A stretch of DNA of 64,000 nt from Amycolatopsis pretoriensis (GCF_900107925.1 NZ_FNUJ01000015.1:1-64000); one strand, 5' to 3'. Counted from the stretch's first letter, positions 17,209 to 26,233 are shown. Translations and numbers: made by a program. The notes: generated by a model from the sequence alone, not told the origin.

Positions 17209-17988
17209 TCATTGTCGCTCTCTTCGCAAGTCGTTATGTGGTAAGGGTCGTCCAGTGACTTTCTGTGCGGCGTGCCAGGCCAGCGCGTACGCCACGAGTG
17301 CGGCCAGGAACCCGCTGCCGGCCCCGGTGACCGCCAGATAGGTCGCGTTGCCGACGACGCCCGCGCGGGTCATCGGGTCGTGGTGGGCCAGGAACGGCAG
17401 CACCTGCACCAGGACGCCGATCAGTGCGCCGGCCGCCAGGAACACCGCGACGGCCTTGCGGTGGCGGGCACCGGGCGGGACCTCCCGAACCGGCGCCGTG
17501 CGGTACCAGCGCACGAGCCACCACGTGAGGACCGCGGCGCCGGCGATCGTGCTGACCAGCTGGATCAGCCGGCCGACGTCGACCCCGGTGACCAGCGGAA
17601 CCCGCAGGAACGGGAAGCCGCCGCTCTCGTGGGTGAACGCGTCCCAGCCGACGTGCGTGGCGGCACCGAGCACCAGGGACACGGCGATCCACTCCGGCCG
17701 CCGCCAGTTGAAGCCGCGGGGGAGCCGCGCGGCCAGCCGCGTCGGCGCCAGCGCCAGCAGCGGCCGCTTCAGCAGGACGTGGAACACCGCCAGCAGGACG
17801 AGCGCGAGCAGCGGGTCGAGCCACAGGACCGACGCGAATTCGTGCGTCTTCGTCAGGCCGATCCCCGGCAGCCGCGGCACGAACCAGAAGACGTCCGGCG
17901 CCACCGACCCGGCGACGAGTGCGGACGGCACCAGCGGGCGTCTCGCCAGCGGGAGCACGGCGGCCGGATGACTCAGCGTGAACGGCAC
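17209..17988 (-). CDS. DUF4184 family membrane protein
   Basis: A 259-aa polytopic membrane protein. The N-terminus MPFTLSHPAAVLPLARR and the following SALVAGSVAPDVFW are characteristic of DUF4184 proteins, whose role is unknown; His and Asp residues in the first part recall membrane-bound metal-dependent hydrolases. Four to five further TM segments follow (AVAVFLAAGALIGVLVQVLP, GFLAALVAYALAWHA). It diverges from the YnfA-like gene with about 17 bp between start codons. Confidence 0.8.
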   Translation of the reverse strand: MPFTLSHPAAVLPLARRPLVPSALVAGSVAPDVFWFVPRLPGIGLTKTHEFASVLWLDPLLALVLLAVFHVLLKRPLLALAPTRLAARLPRGFNWRRPEWIAVSLVLGAATHVGWDAFTHESGGFPFLRVPLVTGVDVGRLIQLVSTIAGAAVLTWWLVRWYRTAPVREVPPGARHRKAVAVFLAAGALIGVLVQVLPFLAHHDPMTRAGVVGNATYLAVTGAGSGFLAALVAYALAWHAAQKVTGRPLPHNDLRRERQ

Positions 17989-17993
17989 GGAGC

Positions 17994-17999
17994 TAGTAT
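17994..17999 (+). promoter_or_regulatory. -10 box of the YnfA-like gene (leaderless)
   Basis: TAGTAT exactly 6 nt before GTG 18006. It lies within the 17-bp gap between divergent start codons, so the -35 region is inside the DUF4184 coding sequence. Confidence 0.6.
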
Positions 18000-18005
18000 C
18001 CCGGG

Positions 18006-18338
18006 GTGGTCGTGCGCTCGATCGTCCTGTTCCTCGCGGCGGCCGTGTGCGAAATCGGCGGCGCGTGGCTGGTCTGGCAGGGCGTCCGCGAACACCGCGG
18101 CTGGCTGTGGATCGGAGGCGGGATCCTGGCCCTGGGCGTCTACGGCTTCGTGGCCACGCTCCAGCCGGACGCCCACTTCGGCCGCATCCTCGCCGCGTAC
18201 GGCGGGGTGTTCGTCGCCGGCTCGCTGGCCTGGGGGATGGTCGCGGACGGTTACCGCCCGGATCGCTACGACGTCCTCGGCGCGCTGCTGTGCCTCGCCG
18301 GGGTCGCGGTGATCATGTACGGACCGCGCACCGGCTGA
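18006..18338 (+). CDS. YnfA/UPF0060 family small membrane protein
   Basis: A 110-aa protein with four TM helices: SIVLFLAAAVCEIGGAWLVW, LWIGGGILALGVYGFVATL, RILAAYGGVFVAGSLAWGM and VLGALLCLAGVAVIMY. The CEIGGAWLVWQ motif in helix 1 and AAYGGVFV in helix 3 are hallmarks of YnfA/UPF0060, a small-multidrug-resistance-related family; several members export toxic cations or dyes. The GTG at 18006 is supported by its leaderless -10 box. Confidence 0.9.
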   Translation: MVVRSIVLFLAAAVCEIGGAWLVWQGVREHRGWLWIGGGILALGVYGFVATLQPDAHFGRILAAYGGVFVAGSLAWGMVADGYRPDRYDVLGALLCLAGVAVIMYGPRTG

Positions 18339-18344
18339 GCTGTA

Positions 18345-18395
18345 ACGTTCCCCGGCCGCCGCCGATAGACCGGTGCACTTCTCAGGGGGGAACGT
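18345..18395 (+). promoter_or_regulatory. Inverted repeat enclosing the ribosome site of the 888-aa gene
   Basis: ACGTTCCCC (18345-18353) is perfectly complementary to GGGGAACGT (18387-18395). The second arm contains the ribosome-binding G-run and touches the ATG at 18396. In a transcript reading through from upstream, the hairpin would hide the ribosome site; a transcript starting within the 33-nt loop would escape it. Function inferred. Confidence 0.4.
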
Positions 18396-21062
18396 ATGCG
18401 CAGACTTGTCTTGCTTCCGGCTGTCCTCGTCGCCGGGTCCATCTCCGTCCTCACCGCTCCGGCGGCTTCGGCCGCGGACGGGTTCGTGCCGTCCGCCACC
18501 GTCGCACGGGCGTCGTGGGGGTACGTCGAAGCGTCGACGCCGACGGCCGCCCACGTGGGCGGCACCGGAACCGCGCCGGTCGGCACCACCCCGCGGGGCG
18601 CGAAGGGCGCCCGGTCGTTCTTCACCTTCGACGTCGCCCGGTTCAAGGGGACGCACGTCGTGTCGGCCGTCGTGGTCGCCAAGGAGACGCGCGCGGCCGA
18701 CTGCGCGCACCGGTCGCTCGAGCTGTGGCGGACCGCGCCGTTCACCTCGCGCTCGTCGTGGGTGAAGCCGTCGACGGAGCTGGAACGCCTGGCCACGGCG
18801 GGAAAGCCGGCGTCGGGCTGCGTCGTCGCGGACACCCGCTTCGACGTCGGCGCGGCCCTCGGCGCGGCGGCCGCGCGGGGTGACTCGCAGCTGACGCTGG
18901 AGCTGCGCGTGCCGGCCGGGCAGGAGTTCGACCCGCGGTACGCCCGCGACTTCGCCGACGGCGTGGCGCTGCAGGTCGGCTACAACGGCGCGCCCGCCGC
19001 GCCCACGGCCCTCGAGAACAACGACGTCGCCTGCACGCCCGACGCACCGGGCCGCTACCTCAACCCGAACTACCGCGACTTCACCCCGTCCGTCGTCATG
19101 TCCGGGCACTTCACCGACCCCGACCAGGGCGACGAGCTGACCGCGCGCTACGAACTGTGGCCCGTGGACCGGCCCTCGGCGAAGCGGCAGCTCGACGGGC
19201 CCGTCTACGAAGGCGGGTCGGGTTCGGTGCTGGTGAAGAGCGAAGAGCTCACCGAAGGCACCACCTACGCCTGGCGCGTCCGGGGTGACGACGGCACGGA
19301 CGTTTCGCCGTGGAGCACCACCTGCTACTTCACCGTCGACCGCGTCGTGCCGAACGCACCGACCGTCTCCTCGGACGTCTACCGGACCGACGTGAACGGC
19401 GAGCAGGGTGACGTCGGCGTGCCGGGGCACTTCACCTTCGGCGCAGGAGGTTCCGACGACGTCGTCGCCTACGAGTACGCGATCTCGCCCTACGGCTGGT
19501 CCGACCCGAAGACCGTCGCGCCGGAGCACCCGGGCGGCCCGGTGACGGTCACCTGGACGCCGACGGACTCGGGTCACACCTACGTCTACGCCTACGCGAT
19601 CGACCGGGCGGGCAACCGCTCGTCGTCGCTCTCGGCCGGCTTCTACGTCCACGAGTCGCGGCCCGACATCTGGTCGGTGCAGTACCCGCAGGGGTGGACG
19701 AACCTCGAGGGCGGCGTCGGGATCCCGGGCGTCTTCAATTTTGCGCCGGTGCTGCTGGAGGACGTCGTCGAGTACCAGTACCGGCTCGACAACGGCCCGA
19801 CCCTGAGCGCGCCCGCGGGTGCCGACCACAAGGGAGCCGCGACCATCACGCCGCAGAGCGGCGGCTTCCACGACGTGTACGTGCGGGCCAAGACCGCGTC
19901 CGGCTACGTCGGTGCGGAGCGGGGCTACCACTTCCAGGTCGACGACATGCCGACGGTCACCGGCACCGACGGCGTGATCCTGCTCGGCGCGCCGCACACG
20001 ATGACCCTCGCGCCGCGCGCGGCCGGCGTCACGTCCTACGACTACGCCTTCGACATCAACGCGGGTTCGGCGGGGGAGTTCCGGTCGGTGCCCGCCGGTC
20101 CGGACGGCACGGCCACCATCACCTGGACGCCGGACCGCACCGACTACAACCGGATCCGGATCCGCAGCCACAGCGGCACGGCGCCGCCGACCCTCGAACG
20201 GTCGGTGTACCTGTACATCGACGGCGCGGCGCCCACGGTGACGGTCACCGGCGGCGCCCACCCGGGCGAGGTCGTCAACGCCACCTTCAGCACCCGGCTG
20301 CCCGGCGTCACGCAGTACCGGTACACGATCGACAACGAACCCACGCGCACCGTGCCCGCCCGCGCCGACGGCACCGCGGCGGTCAGCTGGACGCCGGTCA
20401 CCGGCGGCTGGCAGTCGGTGTGGGTCCAGGCGATCACGGCGAGCGGGATCACCAGCCCGCAGGGCAGCGGCTCGGTCTACGTCCACGACGAGCCGTCGAT
20501 CAGCTCGGCGGAGTTCCCGGAGAACGGCACCACGGCCGGACACCCGGGCCGCTTCACCCTGGTGGCCCACCAGCCGGGCGCCGTCGAGTTCGGGTACACA
20601 TTGGACGGCGGCGAAGTGACGCTGCCGATCGGCCCGGACGGCCGCGCCTCGTTCGACTGGACCCCGCCGGGCTACGACGACTACCGGCTCACCGCCTGGA
20701 CGCGCGACGCCGCCGGGACGAGGTCGACGCAGGAGACGTACGACTTCGACGTGTTCACCCAGCCGGTGATCGCCTCCGACGACTACCCCGAGGGGAAGTT
20801 CGGCGGCGGACCGGGCGTGCCCGGGACGTTCCGCTTCTCGACGGCGTCGGACTCGGCGACGAGCTACGACTACACGTTCTCGGGCCCGTCGGAGGACGAG
20901 AGCGGCACGGTCGCGGCGGGCCCGGACGGCAAGGCGACGCTGACGTGGACGCCGAAGGAGGCCGGGTACTACTCGCTGACGGTTTCGCACCGCTACCGCG
21001 ACGGCGGGTACCGGACCGAGCGCTACTACTCGTTCTTCGTCCGGGATGGTGCCTCTTCGTGA
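18396..21062 (+). CDS. Large secreted multi-domain beta-sandwich protein
   Basis: 888 aa with a clear signal peptide (MRRLVLLPAVLVAG ... APAASA). Residues about 30-190 form a DNRLRE/jelly-roll-like domain (SFFTFDVARFKGTHV, ADCAHRSLELWRT). The rest is a series of fibronectin/Ig-like domains of about 90 residues, with recurring elements such as a Tyr-Pro entry (VQYPQGW, AEFPENG, DDYPEGK), GVPGxF and PDGxAxxxWTP. No sortase motif or TM anchor was seen, so it is probably released or held non-covalently. The last 17 bp overlap the signal-peptidase-like gene. Confidence 0.85.
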   Translation: MRRLVLLPAVLVAGSISVLTAPAASAADGFVPSATVARASWGYVEASTPTAAHVGGTGTAPVGTTPRGAKGARSFFTFDVARFKGTHVVSAVVVAKETRAADCAHRSLELWRTAPFTSRSSWVKPSTELERLATAGKPASGCVVADTRFDVGAALGAAAARGDSQLTLELRVPAGQEFDPRYARDFADGVALQVGYNGAPAAPTALENNDVACTPDAPGRYLNPNYRDFTPSVVMSGHFTDPDQGDELTARYELWPVDRPSAKRQLDGPVYEGGSGSVLVKSEELTEGTTYAWRVRGDDGTDVSPWSTTCYFTVDRVVPNAPTVSSDVYRTDVNGEQGDVGVPGHFTFGAGGSDDVVAYEYAISPYGWSDPKTVAPEHPGGPVTVTWTPTDSGHTYVYAYAIDRAGNRSSSLSAGFYVHESRPDIWSVQYPQGWTNLEGGVGIPGVFNFAPVLLEDVVEYQYRLDNGPTLSAPAGADHKGAATITPQSGGFHDVYVRAKTASGYVGAERGYHFQVDDMPTVTGTDGVILLGAPHTMTLAPRAAGVTSYDYAFDINAGSAGEFRSVPAGPDGTATITWTPDRTDYNRIRIRSHSGTAPPTLERSVYLYIDGAAPTVTVTGGAHPGEVVNATFSTRLPGVTQYRYTIDNEPTRTVPARADGTAAVSWTPVTGGWQSVWVQAITASGITSPQGSGSVYVHDEPSISSAEFPENGTTAGHPGRFTLVAHQPGAVEFGYTLDGGEVTLPIGPDGRASFDWTPPGYDDYRLTAWTRDAAGTRSTQETYDFDVFTQPVIASDDYPEGKFGGGPGVPGTFRFSTASDSATSYDYTFSGPSEDESGTVAAGPDGKATLTWTPKEAGYYSLTVSHRYRDGGYRTERYYSFFVRDGASS

Positions 21063-21618
21063 CCGAGCTTTCGGCCGGCTGATGGTGGGGTACCAGGCTT
21101 ACACGATCCCGGGTGCGCCCATGAGTCCCACGCTGGAGCCGGGCGATCGGATCGTGGTGCGCCGGGCGGACGGTGCCGAGGTGCACCGGGGCGACCTCGT
21201 CATCGTGGACTCCGGCGCGTTCGACCAGCCGAGCCACGAAGGGATCAGCGTCTTCCGGGTGGGCGCGGTCGCCGGGGACACGGTCGCCTGCCGCACCGGC
21301 GCGATCTTCGTCGGCGGCGACAACCGGGGCAACTCCGACGACTCGCGGTTCCAGGGCCCGGCGCGGCTTTCCGGGGTCACCGGTTTCGTGGTCGCCACCG
21401 GCACGGTCGTCACGCCGAAGCCGCTGCCCGCGGTCACGGCGTTCACCGACGCGGGCCTGCCGGGCGCACCACTGACCGACTCGACGCTGGGCACGTTGAA
21501 GTGGTGGATCCTCGGCGGGTTCGTGCTGTTCGCCGCCGGCCTCATCGGGCTGATCGTGACCGTCGTCCGGAACGCCGGAAGACGACGAAGAGCAGCCGCG
21601 ATCCCACCAGTGCACTGA
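21046..21618 (+). CDS. S26 signal-peptidase-like protein lacking the Ser-Lys dyad
   Basis: About 190 aa, or 178 if it starts at ATG 21082. Box B reads GAPMSPTLEPGD, so the residue before Met where the catalytic Ser belongs is Pro25. The box D position reads VFRVGAVAGD, so the general-base Lys is Phe70. Box E, GGDNRGNSDDSRF, is intact, and a C-terminal TM helix follows (WWILGGFVLFAAGLIGLIV). The fold is therefore S26, but classical catalysis looks impossible; a nearby Ser27 is the only substitute. Overlap with the secreted-protein gene suggests a joint role. Confidence 0.8.
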   Translation: MVPLRDRAFGRLMVGYQAYTIPGAPMSPTLEPGDRIVVRRADGAEVHRGDLVIVDSGAFDQPSHEGISVFRVGAVAGDTVACRTGAIFVGGDNRGNSDDSRFQGPARLSGVTGFVVATGTVVTPKPLPAVTAFTDAGLPGAPLTDSTLGTLKWWILGGFVLFAAGLIGLIVTVVRNAGRRRRAAAIPPVH

Positions 21619-23467
21619 TCACCAGCAGGTTGTAGCCGAACACCTGGTGCAGCGTCAGGTCGGCGACGACGCGCGGGCCGCCGTCGCCGGCCAGCAGCAG
21701 GACCGCCATCAGCCCCGTCGCCGCGCCGACGAAGGCCAGCAGGACCTCGTGCACGAGGGTGGTGACTACGTCGCGGTCGCGCTCGTCGGAGAACAGCCGG
21801 ACGTTCACCGACAGCCGGCCCTCCTCCAGCGCGGCGCCGATGCGGTCGACGCGGCGGGGGAGGCGGCGCAGGACCGGCAGCAGCGCCATGGCCTCGGTGA
21901 GCGCGGTGTGGCGCAGCGAGTCCGGCCGCAGCCGGGCGCCGACCTGCTCGGCGGCGAACGCGCGGGACTCGGCGAGGACGTCGAACGCGGGGTCCAGCGC
22001 CGACAGCGTCCCTTCGACGGTCGCGAGCGCCCGGAACACCGCGGCGACCGGCGGCGGCACGCTCAGCCGGAAGTCCGCCACGACCCGGAACAGGCTGGTG
22101 AACAGGTCGAGGCCGGGGGAGCGGCCGGGCCCGAAGTGGCGGGCGACGAGGGCGCCGAGCGCGCGGTCGAGGCGCTGGGTGTCGATGTCGCCGGTGCGGT
22201 CGACGATCTCCAGCAGCCCGTCGCGCAGGGCCGCCGGGTCGCCGCGGTCGAGGGCCAGCACCAGGTTCTGCAGGCCGCCGCGCAGCCCGGCGTCGAGGCG
22301 GCCGACCGAGCCGAAGTCGAGCAGGCCCAGACGTCCGTCGGAGAGCAGCATGAGGTTGCCCGGGTGTGGGTCGGCGTGGAAGACACCGCCGATCATCACC
22401 TGGTCGAGCAGGCACCGCAGCAGCGACCGTGCGAGCCGTTTGCGGTCGGCTTCCGGTGCCTTATCCAGCGGCTGTCCGTCCAAACGGGACATCACGAGGA
22501 CGCGCTCGGTGGACAGTGCTTTGTGGACGGACGGCAGTGCGACGTCCGGGCACGAAGTGGCGGCCACGGCGGCGATGTTGCGGGCCTCGATGGTGAAGTC
22601 GAGCTCTTCGGTGAGCGCCTCGGCGAACCCGTCGGCGAGTTCGGCGACGCCGAGCGACCGTGCCCAATCCGCGCGTTCCTCGAGGGCCGCGGCGACACGG
22701 CGGAGGATGTCGATGTCGCGTTCGGCCTGCTCCCGCGCCCCCGGGCGCTGCACCTTGACCACGACGTCCTCGCCACCGCGCAGCCGGGCCCGGTAGACCT
22801 GCGCGACCGACGCGGCGGCCAGCGGTTCCGGGTCGAACTCGGCGAAGACGTCGTCGGGCGAGCCGCCGAGCTCTTCGGTGAGCACGGCCCAGACGGCGTC
22901 GGCCTTCGCGGGCGCGACCCGGTCCTGCAGCTTCGCGAGCTCGTCGACGAACACGGGCGGCAGCAGGTCCGCGCGCGTCGACAGCAGCTGGCCGAGCTTC
23001 ACGAACGTCACGCCGCCTTCCTCCAGCGTGAGGCGCAGGGACCGGGCGAGCTTGGCGTGCCGGACCCCGGGTTCGCGGCGGCCGGCGAGGGAGCGGCCGA
23101 GGCCGTGCTTGAGCGCGATCCGGCTGATCCGCGAGTACCGGCGGGCGCGCCGGACCTTGGCGCGCAGCGACCGCGGCCGGAACCCGCCCGGCAGGGCCAG
23201 CTCGGCGACGAAGAGGAAGATCAGCGTCGCCAGGAAAGCACTGCCCGCCAACGGGATCAGCAGGCCGATGGCCGCGCCGCCGTTGTGCAGCAGGGAAACC
23301 GGGAAGGTCTGCCCGATGCCGCCCGCGACGAGCCAGCCGAACGCGGCGCCGCACAACGCGCGGACGGCGCCGATCCGCACCCCGAGCACGCGCCGGGAGG
23401 CGACCACCAGCGGCCACAGCACCAGCGCGTAGAGGGGGAGGGTCAGCAGGCCCAGCAGGATGTCCAT
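21542..23467 (-). CDS. AarF/UbiB (ABC1) family atypical kinase
   Basis: 641 aa from ATG 23467 (an in-frame start 39 bp upstream is possible). Three TM helices at the N-terminus, then the UbiB core: KLGQLLSTRADLLP (KxGQ motif, about residue 165-178), AAASVAQVYRARL (Ala-rich loop), a VVKVQRPG lysine, FHADPHPGNLML catalytic loop and LLDFGSVGRL metal motif; two TM helices end the protein. UbiB-family proteins are ATPases/kinases linked to quinone and lipid distribution. Its 3' end overlaps the convergent S26-like gene by 77 bp, unusually long. Confidence 0.88.
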   Translation of the reverse strand: MDILLGLLTLPLYALVLWPLVVASRRVLGVRIGAVRALCGAAFGWLVAGGIGQTFPVSLLHNGGAAIGLLIPLAGSAFLATLIFLFVAELALPGGFRPRSLRAKVRRARRYSRISRIALKHGLGRSLAGRREPGVRHAKLARSLRLTLEEGGVTFVKLGQLLSTRADLLPPVFVDELAKLQDRVAPAKADAVWAVLTEELGGSPDDVFAEFDPEPLAAASVAQVYRARLRGGEDVVVKVQRPGAREQAERDIDILRRVAAALEERADWARSLGVAELADGFAEALTEELDFTIEARNIAAVAATSCPDVALPSVHKALSTERVLVMSRLDGQPLDKAPEADRKRLARSLLRCLLDQVMIGGVFHADPHPGNLMLLSDGRLGLLDFGSVGRLDAGLRGGLQNLVLALDRGDPAALRDGLLEIVDRTGDIDTQRLDRALGALVARHFGPGRSPGLDLFTSLFRVVADFRLSVPPPVAAVFRALATVEGTLSALDPAFDVLAESRAFAAEQVGARLRPDSLRHTALTEAMALLPVLRRLPRRVDRIGAALEEGRLSVNVRLFSDERDRDVVTTLVHEVLLAFVGAATGLMAVLLLAGDGGPRVVADLTLHQVFGYNLLVISALVGSRLLFVVFRRSGRRSRSAR

Positions 23468-23522
23468 GGGGCGAGCAGACCACGGCGGCCCGGCCGCGCG
23501 GCTCACGCGGCGGCGGGAGCGG

Positions 23523-23542
23523 GCTCCCTCCGGCGAGGGAGC
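23523..23542. repeat. 8-bp inverted repeat upstream of snapalysin
   Basis: GCTCCCTC-CGGC-GAGGGAGC, a perfect hairpin or operator in the gap between divergent aarF-like and snapalysin genes. TAACCT near 23578 may be the snapalysin -10 box. Role unknown. Confidence 0.4.
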
Positions 23543-23634
23543 TACTTTCGGCCGTGGCCGCGAAGTCCGTGGACTTCTAACCTGATCGCGCGAACCACGG
23601 TTGGGTGTTCTCTAAACGGACATAAGGAGACACG

Positions 23635-24165
23635 ATGAACGGACGCGTGATCGGCCGGATCGCGGCCTTGGCCCTGGTGGCCCCGCTGGGTTTCGGCTTC
23701 GCGCCGACCGCTTCGGCGGCCGCCGTCACGACGCTCTACTACAGCTCATCGGGCGCACCGGACTACCTCGCCCAGATCGACCAGGGCGCGGCCAACTGGA
23801 ACGCCGCGGTCACCGACGTGAAGCTGGTGAAGCGCACCACGGGCGCGACGATCAAGTTCCACGAGATCCACAGCGGCGGTTCGTACACGAACACCAACGG
23901 CCACGGCCGAGGTGACATCTACCTGGACACGAGCCAGGTGGCGGAGGGCTTCGACCCGACCCGCATCGCGGCGCACGAGCTGGGCCACAACTTGGGCTTG
24001 CCGGACCACTACACGGGGCCGTGCACGGAGCTGATGTCCGGGCACGGTCCGGGGACGGCGTGCAAGAACGCGAAGCCGTCGGCCGCGGAGGCGGCGAAGG
24101 TGCAGTCCTTGTGGGTGAACGGGTTGGTGGGGGCTGAGACTGCTCCGCTCAAGGTCGCTCACTAG
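23635..24165 (+). CDS. Snapalysin-type secreted metalloprotease (M7)
   Basis: 176 aa with a signal peptide (ALALVAPLGFGF ... ASAA). The mature part begins VTTLYYSSSGAPDY and carries the zinc site HELGHNLGLPDHY (residues about 117-129), the HExxHxxGxxD metzincin pattern of snapalysins, small extracellular neutral proteases of actinomycetes. AAGGAG precedes the ATG. Two cysteines flank the MSG turn (GPCTELMSG ... TACKN). Streptomyces homologues are usually next to a LysR regulator; none is here, the neighbour being a two-component system. Confidence 0.92.
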   Translation: MNGRVIGRIAALALVAPLGFGFAPTASAAAVTTLYYSSSGAPDYLAQIDQGAANWNAAVTDVKLVKRTTGATIKFHEIHSGGSYTNTNGHGRGDIYLDTSQVAEGFDPTRIAAHELGHNLGLPDHYTGPCTELMSGHGPGTACKNAKPSAAEAAKVQSLWVNGLVGAETAPLKVAH

Positions 24166-24176
24166 GTCCGGTCCCG

Positions 24177-24233
24177 AGCGCCCCAATGTGGCCTTCGGTG
24201 CGTCAGACGCAACCAAGGCCACATTGGGGCGCT
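24177..24233. repeat. Dispersed hairpin repeat, copy B
   Basis: A 19-bp perfect stem (24177-24195 with 24215-24233) around the inner palindrome TGCGTC-A-GACGCA. From 24182 onward it matches the 541-592 part of copy A almost base for base. It lies 12 bp after the snapalysin stop and could terminate that gene. Confidence 0.85.
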
Positions 24234-24288
24234 TGCCCTCCACCGCGAGAGGGAGGCGCGCACCACCGCCACCTGCGAAGATCGGCTC

Positions 24289-25509
24289 GTGCGCATTCTC
24301 CGCCCCCTGACGAGCAAAGCGACCTACCGCCGCTGGGTCTACCTCGTCCTCGGCGGGGCCATCAGCGTCCCCTACCTCCTCTTCTCCGCCGTCGCCGTGC
24401 CGTCCGTCCTGCCGTTCGTCACCACCGCCGACCAGGCCGTCGTCGTCGGGGGCGTCATCACCCTGCTCGTCCTCGGCGGGACCGCCTTCCTGCCCGCCGT
24501 GCACGTCCTGGAATCCACCGCCGTCCGGGAGCTGCTCGACGACCCCGTCCCCGACGCGCCCGCGAAACCCCGTAGCCGGTCCGGTCGGCGGCGCGCCGCC
24601 GCCATGTTCGTGCTGCACGTCGTCGCCGGGTTCGTCGTCAGCTTCTTCAGCCTGGCCGCGCCCGTGGCCATCGGGGTCTCCGTCAGCGCCGTCTTCACCG
24701 GGCACCTCTTCCAGACCGACGGCGGTGGCGAGGTCACCGTGCCGCCCGGCTGGGCGTCGGTGTGGCTGCCCGTCGCCTTCACCCTCGCCGCGGTGCTGCT
24801 CGTCTACGCCGTCTGGCTGGTCGGTGGCGTGCTGCGCCGGGTCGCGGCGCGGCTGCTCGGGATGACCGCCGCCGACCGGATCGCGCAGCTGGAACGGTGG
24901 ACCGGCCAGCTCGCCGAACGCAACCGCCTGGCCCGCGAACTGCACGACTCGGTCGGACACGCGCTGAGCGTCGTCACCGTCCAGGCGGGCGCGGCCCGGC
25001 GGACGCTGCGCACCGACCCGGACTTCACCGAGCGCGCGCTCGGCGCCATCGAGGAGTCCGCCCGCACCGCCCTCGACGACCTCGACCACGTCCTCGGGCT
25101 GCTGCGCGACGAGGCTTCGGCCCGGACGCCGCAGCCGGCGCTGACCGAGCTGCCGGCCCTCCTGGACACGACCCGGCTCGCCGGCACCGACGTCACCGCG
25201 TCGATCGACGGCGACCTGGCCGCCGTGCCCGCGGTGGTGTCCCGCGAGGTGTACCGGATCCTGCAGGAATGCCTGACCAACGCCGTCCGGCACGCCGGTA
25301 GGGTCCCGGTGGCGGTGGTGCTCGCGGTGACCGCGCACGGCTTGGTCGCCCGGGTCGCCAACCCGCTGGGGAGTGGCACCGGGAGATCGAGCGGCGGCCG
25401 CGGGGTGCGCGGGATGGCCGAGCGGGTCGCGGTGCTCGGCGGCGAGCTGTCGGCCGGACGGGTGAACGAGCGGTGGGAGGTCGAGGTGCGGGTGCCGTGG
25501 GGGAGCTGA
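24289..25509 (+). CDS. NarL-type sensor histidine kinase
   Basis: 406 aa: about four TM helices in the first 180 residues with a short intracellular linker, then HisKA_3 dimerisation/phosphoacceptor helix (LARELHDSVGHALSVV, His near 220) and a HATPase domain (ILQECLTNAVRHA, then GGRGVRGMAERV with the glycine lid). No periplasmic sensor domain of size, so it probably senses the membrane or envelope. GTG 24289. It is followed 2 bp after its stop by the response regulator. Confidence 0.93.
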   Translation: MRILRPLTSKATYRRWVYLVLGGAISVPYLLFSAVAVPSVLPFVTTADQAVVVGGVITLLVLGGTAFLPAVHVLESTAVRELLDDPVPDAPAKPRSRSGRRRAAAMFVLHVVAGFVVSFFSLAAPVAIGVSVSAVFTGHLFQTDGGGEVTVPPGWASVWLPVAFTLAAVLLVYAVWLVGGVLRRVAARLLGMTAADRIAQLERWTGQLAERNRLARELHDSVGHALSVVTVQAGAARRTLRTDPDFTERALGAIEESARTALDDLDHVLGLLRDEASARTPQPALTELPALLDTTRLAGTDVTASIDGDLAAVPAVVSREVYRILQECLTNAVRHAGRVPVAVVLAVTAHGLVARVANPLGSGTGRSSGGRGVRGMAERVAVLGGELSAGRVNERWEVEVRVPWGS

Positions 25510-25511
25510 GC

Positions 25512-26153
25512 GTGCGCGTGCTGCTGGTGGACGACGAGCCGCTGATCCGCGCCGGGCTGAAGGCGATCGTCGACAGCGAAGCGGGCCTGTCCGTGGTCGG
25601 CGAAGCGGCCGACGGCGCCGAGGTGCCCGGCCTGGTGGCGCGGCTGCGTCCGGACGTCGTGCTGATGGACGTGCGGATGCCCGCGGTGGACGGGATCCGG
25701 GCCACCACGCACCTGATGTCCACTGTGGACAACCCGCCGAAGGTGATCGTGGTGACGACGTTCGAGAACGACGACTACGTGTACGACGCACTCCTCGCGG
25801 GCGCGAGCGGGTTCCTGCTCAAGCGGGCGCGGCCGGAGGAGATCGTCGCGGCGATCCGCACGGTGGTGACGGGCGAGTCGCTGCTGTTCCCGGCGGCGAT
25901 CCGCCGGCTGGCCGCGCACCACGGCCCGACCGGCGACGGCTTGGCGGGCGCGGGCCTGACCGAGCGCGAGCGCGAAGTGCTGCGGTTGATGGCAGGTGGA
26001 CTGTCCAATGTGGAGATAGCGGGAGAGTTGTACCTGGGGATCCAGACGGTCAAGACCCACGTGGGCAACGTGCTGGCCAAACTGGGGGCGCGCGACCGGA
26101 CCCAGGCGGTGATCCGGGCGTACGACTCGGGCTTCGTGACGCCTGGCGGCTGA
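25512..26153 (+). CDS. NarL/LuxR-type response regulator
   Basis: 213 aa. Receiver domain with the acidic pair in LLVDDEPLI and the phospho-acceptor Asp in VVLMDVRMP (near 54), the switch Thr in VVTTFE and Lys in FLLKRARPEE; then a LuxR-type helix-turn-helix (LTEREREVLRLMAGG ... TVKTHVGNVLAKLG). GTG 25512 has GGGAG at a good distance; GTG 25497 inside the kinase gene is an alternative. Partner of the upstream kinase. Confidence 0.92.
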   Translation: MRVLLVDDEPLIRAGLKAIVDSEAGLSVVGEAADGAEVPGLVARLRPDVVLMDVRMPAVDGIRATTHLMSTVDNPPKVIVVTTFENDDYVYDALLAGASGFLLKRARPEEIVAAIRTVVTGESLLFPAAIRRLAAHHGPTGDGLAGAGLTEREREVLRLMAGGLSNVEIAGELYLGIQTVKTHVGNVLAKLGARDRTQAVIRAYDSGFVTPGG

Positions 26154-26233
26154 CGAAGGGCCGCCGACAGCGTAACGAACGCGCCGAAGAAACAGACTTG
26201 ATCGAAGAGGCGAACGAACCTGGCGGGAGCGAG

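Noticed and set aside
17973..20990. Open frame of about 1000 codons antisense to the large secreted protein
   Set aside because: Arg/Val/Gly/Asp-rich composition without any domain; it mirrors the codon bias of the real plus-strand gene with a signal peptide and repeated beta domains.
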